The translations under genes and the position numbers were made by a program. Under the pieces are notes generated by a model that was given only the letters and a program-made list of their open reading frames with translations, searched no databases and was not told the DNA's origin. From positions 1 to 6,740 of the forward strand of contig PEXD01000016.1 of the NCBI GenBank assembly GCA_002779235.1: DNA of 6,740 nucleotides, read 5' to 3'. Positions within the stretch are counted from its first letter, which is position 1. Every line of letters starts with the position of its first letter. This document shows, piece by piece, positions 4,891-6,740 of this stretch. This DNA is from Candidatus Woesearchaeota archaeon CG07_land_8_20_14_0_80_44_23. GTDB lineage: Archaea > Nanobdellota > Nanobdellia > Woesearchaeales > 0-14-0-80-44-23.

Positions 4891-5880
4891 ATGAAAGACA
4901 ATTCTGAAAAAGGAAGGGTAAGGTTTGACGAGTGCACAAAAGCGGGCCATCCTGAGTTTATTTATCCTGAGTTTATGATAGGAGACATCAAGAAAGTAAT
5001 GCTTAAGGCTGATGGAAGCAAGAGCCTGCTCGAGGTTTACATTTCATCTGACACCCAATGCGCTTACACACCAAGGGCAAGAAAGGCGCTTGAGAGCTCT
5101 GCCAACGCTGATTTCATAAATGAGCAGCTCGACAAGATAATGACTGGAAAAGCGTATTCTGTGAATTTGTGCAAGGAGGACAGCATCGGCACAGGGATAA
5201 GATGGGCTGCAGGCGGGGCGCTGCACATAGACGCAAACAACACAGCAGCGCTCATACACAGAGATTCCAACGCGCCCAGCTATCCGAATCATTTCACGCT
5301 GCCCTCAGGGCTTTCTGCAAATGTCGGGGAGATGATGAATCCCGGCGCTTTGATGCTGAGGAAGGGGCTTGAGGAAATAATCTATCTTGAGAACGGCTCT
5401 GCCCTGGTGCCAGATATAGCGGACTGCGGCTGCAACGCCGAGTCAATAATTTCAGAGGCAGTCAAAAGGTTCTGCGGCGGAGTTATGACTTACAAACTGA
5501 AAAAGGTTGACGCCCAGCTGGAGAAGGATCCCAGATGGAAAGTCATTACATATTATAACAATGAAGAATTAAAGCAGTTTGAAACAAATGCCATAGTTTG
5601 CATTGACCCGAAAACAGCAGGCATTGACTTGCTCTCAGTAATAAGGTATGACGCTGATTTCAGAAAAACAATTCCGTTTGACACAGATACATACACTGCC
5701 AGAAACGGCTTTCCAAGGAACCTTAACAGGAAGATAGGCCTTGTGGATGTTGGAGAAATGCTTCGGGGCGGGCTTGTCTCAATGGAATGCTTTAAAGGCA
5801 GGAGATTAAGCATGCAAAAGAAAGTGATAAATCCGACACCTGCCCTTCAGAGCGTGATGGATTACCTGAAGTATGAATGA
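4891..5880 (+). CDS. Uncharacterised protein with degenerate Nudix-like domain
   Basis: The 329-residue protein has a central region with Nudix-hydrolase features: GGALHID (108-114), a strand AALIHRDSNAP (119-129), HFTLPSGL (134-141), then a Nudix-box-like stretch at 140-162. In that box GE (146-147) is followed by R157, E161 and E162 in the R-x-x-x-E-E spacing of the consensus, but the loop is longer and the residue after Arg is Lys, not Glu. Nudix enzymes usually cleave nucleoside diphosphates linked to another group, using Mg2+ held by the box glutamates; the substrate here cannot be read. The N-terminal 100 residues and the C-terminal part, with an additional alpha/beta stretch (IVCIDP 235-240, GLVDVGEML 283-291), are unfamiliar. 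Cys179 and Cys181 form a CGC. The protein is longer than a minimal Nudix domain (about 150 residues). The start fits the TATA spacing. It stands alone after tRNA-Leu. The gene is convincing, the fold likely, the activity unproven. Confidence 0.8.
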   Translation: MKDNSEKGRVRFDECTKAGHPEFIYPEFMIGDIKKVMLKADGSKSLLEVYISSDTQCAYTPRARKALESSANADFINEQLDKIMTGKAYSVNLCKEDSIGTGIRWAAGGALHIDANNTAALIHRDSNAPSYPNHFTLPSGLSANVGEMMNPGALMLRKGLEEIIYLENGSALVPDIADCGCNAESIISEAVKRFCGGVMTYKLKKVDAQLEKDPRWKVITYYNNEELKQFETNAIVCIDPKTAGIDLLSVIRYDADFRKTIPFDTDTYTARNGFPRNLNRKIGLVDVGEMLRGGLVSMECFKGRRLSMQKKVINPTPALQSVMDYLKYE

Positions 5881-5991
5881 GAATAGCCAGGCAATAAGCT
5901 GCATTTGCCCAAACTATTAACTGCATTTCTAAATTTCCTGTTACAAAAGATTTGTCCGGAAAACATTCAGGATTTCTGGAACAGGTTGAAT
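5881..5991. other. Convergent spacer between Nudix-like gene and tspO
   Basis: No gene is visible in these 111 bases. CTGCATTT occurs twice (about 5899 and 5922). ACAAA/TTTGT can form a small hairpin near 5943-5955, and CCTGTT...AACAGG (about 5938 to 5985) is a wider inverted repeat around it. No long T-run is present on either strand, so where the two converging transcripts end is unclear. Confidence 0.3.
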
Positions 5992-6495
5992 TCAAATTAT
6001 AAAAAACAGGTTCAGCGCTGTCGCGAATGTAACCCAGAGAAGGTAGGGCACCAGCAGCCATGCGGCTGTCTTGTTAATTCTCCAGTTGAACACAACCAGA
6101 TACCATATTGAGCACCAGAGCAGCACTATGTCAACCAGGGCGAAAACCGGCAGGCGCATGAAGAAGAACAGGAAGCTCCACATCAGGTTGAAGAACAGAT
6201 TGGCTCCATAGCCGAATGCAACAGCTGCCTTCTGGTAAGGGCGTGCAGACAGCCACGATATTGCCATGGCAACTGCAATGAGTATGAACAGGATTGCCCA
6301 GGCAACCGGAAATACCCAGTTTTGGGGAGTGAAAAATGGCTTGTTCTCGTAATACCAGGCGCTTTTCACATCGTCTTTGGTGAACATGCTTCCGAGAAAC
6401 GCGACAACAAAGACAATTGCAAATGAAACAAGAAAAGCAATTATCTTTTCATTGCAGTGGCTTTTCTTTTTTTTAGGATTAGAGCATTTTTTCAT
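5992..6495 (-). CDS. tspO: TspO/MBR family membrane protein
   Basis: The 167-residue protein has the five-helix pattern of TspO (tryptophan-rich sensory protein/mitochondrial benzodiazepine receptor), with helices at about 18-38, 60-81, 90-112, 115-137 and 144-165. Family motifs are WYYENKPFFTPQNWVFPVAW (47-66), GANLFFNLMWSFLFF (97-111) and AAWLLVPYLLWVTFATALN (144-162), the last ending helix 5 as in bacterial members. TspO proteins bind porphyrins and other hydrophobic ligands and have been linked to tetrapyrrole handling and stress; the role in this organism is unknown. The N-terminus before helix 1 is short and rich in lysine, with Cys4 and Cys14, and probably stays on the cytoplasmic side by the positive-inside rule. 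The start is supported by a TATA box 28 bases upstream (leaderless). It is divergent from the dihydrouridine synthase gene and convergent with the Nudix-like gene. No heme or carotenoid genes are next to it. Confidence 0.92.
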   Translation of the reverse strand: MKKCSNPKKKKSHCNEKIIAFLVSFAIVFVVAFLGSMFTKDDVKSAWYYENKPFFTPQNWVFPVAWAILFILIAVAMAISWLSARPYQKAAVAFGYGANLFFNLMWSFLFFFMRLPVFALVDIVLLWCSIWYLVVFNWRINKTAAWLLVPYLLWVTFATALNLFFII

Positions 6496-6519
6496 AAAAG
6501 CGCGTTAAAAGAATCCGGG

Positions 6520-6527
6520 TTTAAAAA
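6520..6527 (-). promoter_or_regulatory. TATA box of tspO
   Basis: The minus strand reads TTTTTAAA, centred about 28 bases before the ATG at 6495, which predicts a leaderless mRNA. Confidence 0.5.
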
Positions 6528-6572
6528 TTGTTTGATTGCCTGGCAGGCTGGTGCTGGCTGAAGGGCAAAAAG

Positions 6573-6579
6573 TATATAA
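6573..6579 (+). promoter_or_regulatory. TATA box of the dihydrouridine synthase gene
   Basis: TATATAA is centred about 28 bases before the ATG at 6604, which predicts a leaderless mRNA. TGCCTGG occurs on both sides of it (6537-6543 and 6582-6588), and the first copy is part of the palindrome TGCC-T-GGCA (6537-6545). These could be regulator sites shared with the divergent tspO promoter. Confidence 0.6.
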
Positions 6580-6603
6580 CCTGCCTGGGAAACCAGGGCT
6601 GCC

Positions 6604-6740
6604 ATGCTTCCCAAATCGATTTTCAGGAAGGGGCTCTTCCTGGCTCCTATGGCGAACTATTCTGACTTTGGGCTTAGGAGGATATGCTTTGAGTACGGGG
6701 CTGACTATTCATTCACTGAGATGGTGAGCGCCCATGAGAT
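6604..6740 (+). CDS. tRNA-dihydrouridine synthase, N-terminal fragment (cut by window end)
   Basis: Only the first 45 codons are in the window and the frame is still open. LFLAPMANYSDFGLRRICFE (11-30), then YGADYSFTEMVSA, match the start of the Dus TIM barrel: APM lies in the first strand near the FMN site, and TEMVSA is the second strand. Dus enzymes use FMN and NADPH to reduce specific uridines of tRNA, mostly in the D loop, to dihydrouridine. Full-length members are about 300-350 residues, so most of the gene, including the catalytic cysteine, lies to the right. The ATG is placed by its 28-base distance from the TATA box. Which uridine is modified cannot be told from this fragment. It is transcribed away from tspO across a 108-base divergent spacer. 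Confidence 0.88.
   Translation, partial: MLPKSIFRKGLFLAPMANYSDFGLRRICFEYGADYSFTEMVSAHE

Noticed and set aside
6584..6597. CCTGG-GAAA-CCAGG hairpin as an RNA element before dus
   Set aside because: The TATA box at 6573 puts the transcript start at or just before the ATG, so the sequence is probably not transcribed.
1..6740. Mobile element, CRISPR array or defence island
   Set aside because: No transposase, integrase, terminal repeats, regularly spaced repeats or known defence domains were seen on either strand.

Overview
The window looks like an ordinary stretch of an archaeal chromosome. The signs are a 4-demethylwyosine synthase (Taw1/TYW1), an archaeal-type radical-SAM methylthiotransferase, and TATA boxes about 26-29 bases upstream of most start codons, which implies leaderless mRNAs. 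The tRNA-Leu gene also lacks an encoded CCA. The compact layout, with several small genes I do not recognise, would suit a DPANN-type lineage (Woesearchaeota or Pacearchaeota-like), but that is inference. I see no transposase, CRISPR array or prophage gene.

Layout from left to right: a perfect stem-loop (11-56), probably the 3' end of a gene outside the window; an e-MtaB-type tRNA methylthiotransferase (140-1459, +); an AT-rich spacer with a repeated T-tract motif; a 99-residue helical protein ending in a CxxC motif (1678-1977, +), with an SD-led leader that can fold two ways; Taw1 (2071-3024, +), which runs convergently into a 244-residue protein with a PD-(D/E)xK-like N-terminus (3028-3762, -).

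Next comes a gene-poor stretch (3763-4115) with divergent promoters and a possible structured leader of about 220 bases. It leads to a 25-codon acidic ORF with an excellent Shine-Dalgarno (4116-4193, +). A bidirectional A/T hairpin terminator separates this from a 110-residue protein that resembles the HPF/RaiA fold (4232-4564, -). Then follow tRNA-Leu(CAG) (4728-4813, +), a 329-residue protein with a degenerate Nudix box (4891-5880, +), a TspO/MBR membrane protein (5992-6495, -), and divergently the first 45 codons of a tRNA-dihydrouridine synthase (6604-6740, +, cut by the window end).

The common theme is translation: two enzymes that modify position 37 of tRNAs, a dihydrouridine synthase, a tRNA gene and a possible ribosome-associated factor. 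Each gene appears to have its own promoter, so this is a neighbourhood and not an operon. The least explained parts are the 3763-4193 region and the three unrecognised or partly recognised proteins. No homology search or folding program was run; all domain and structure calls come from reading the sequence.
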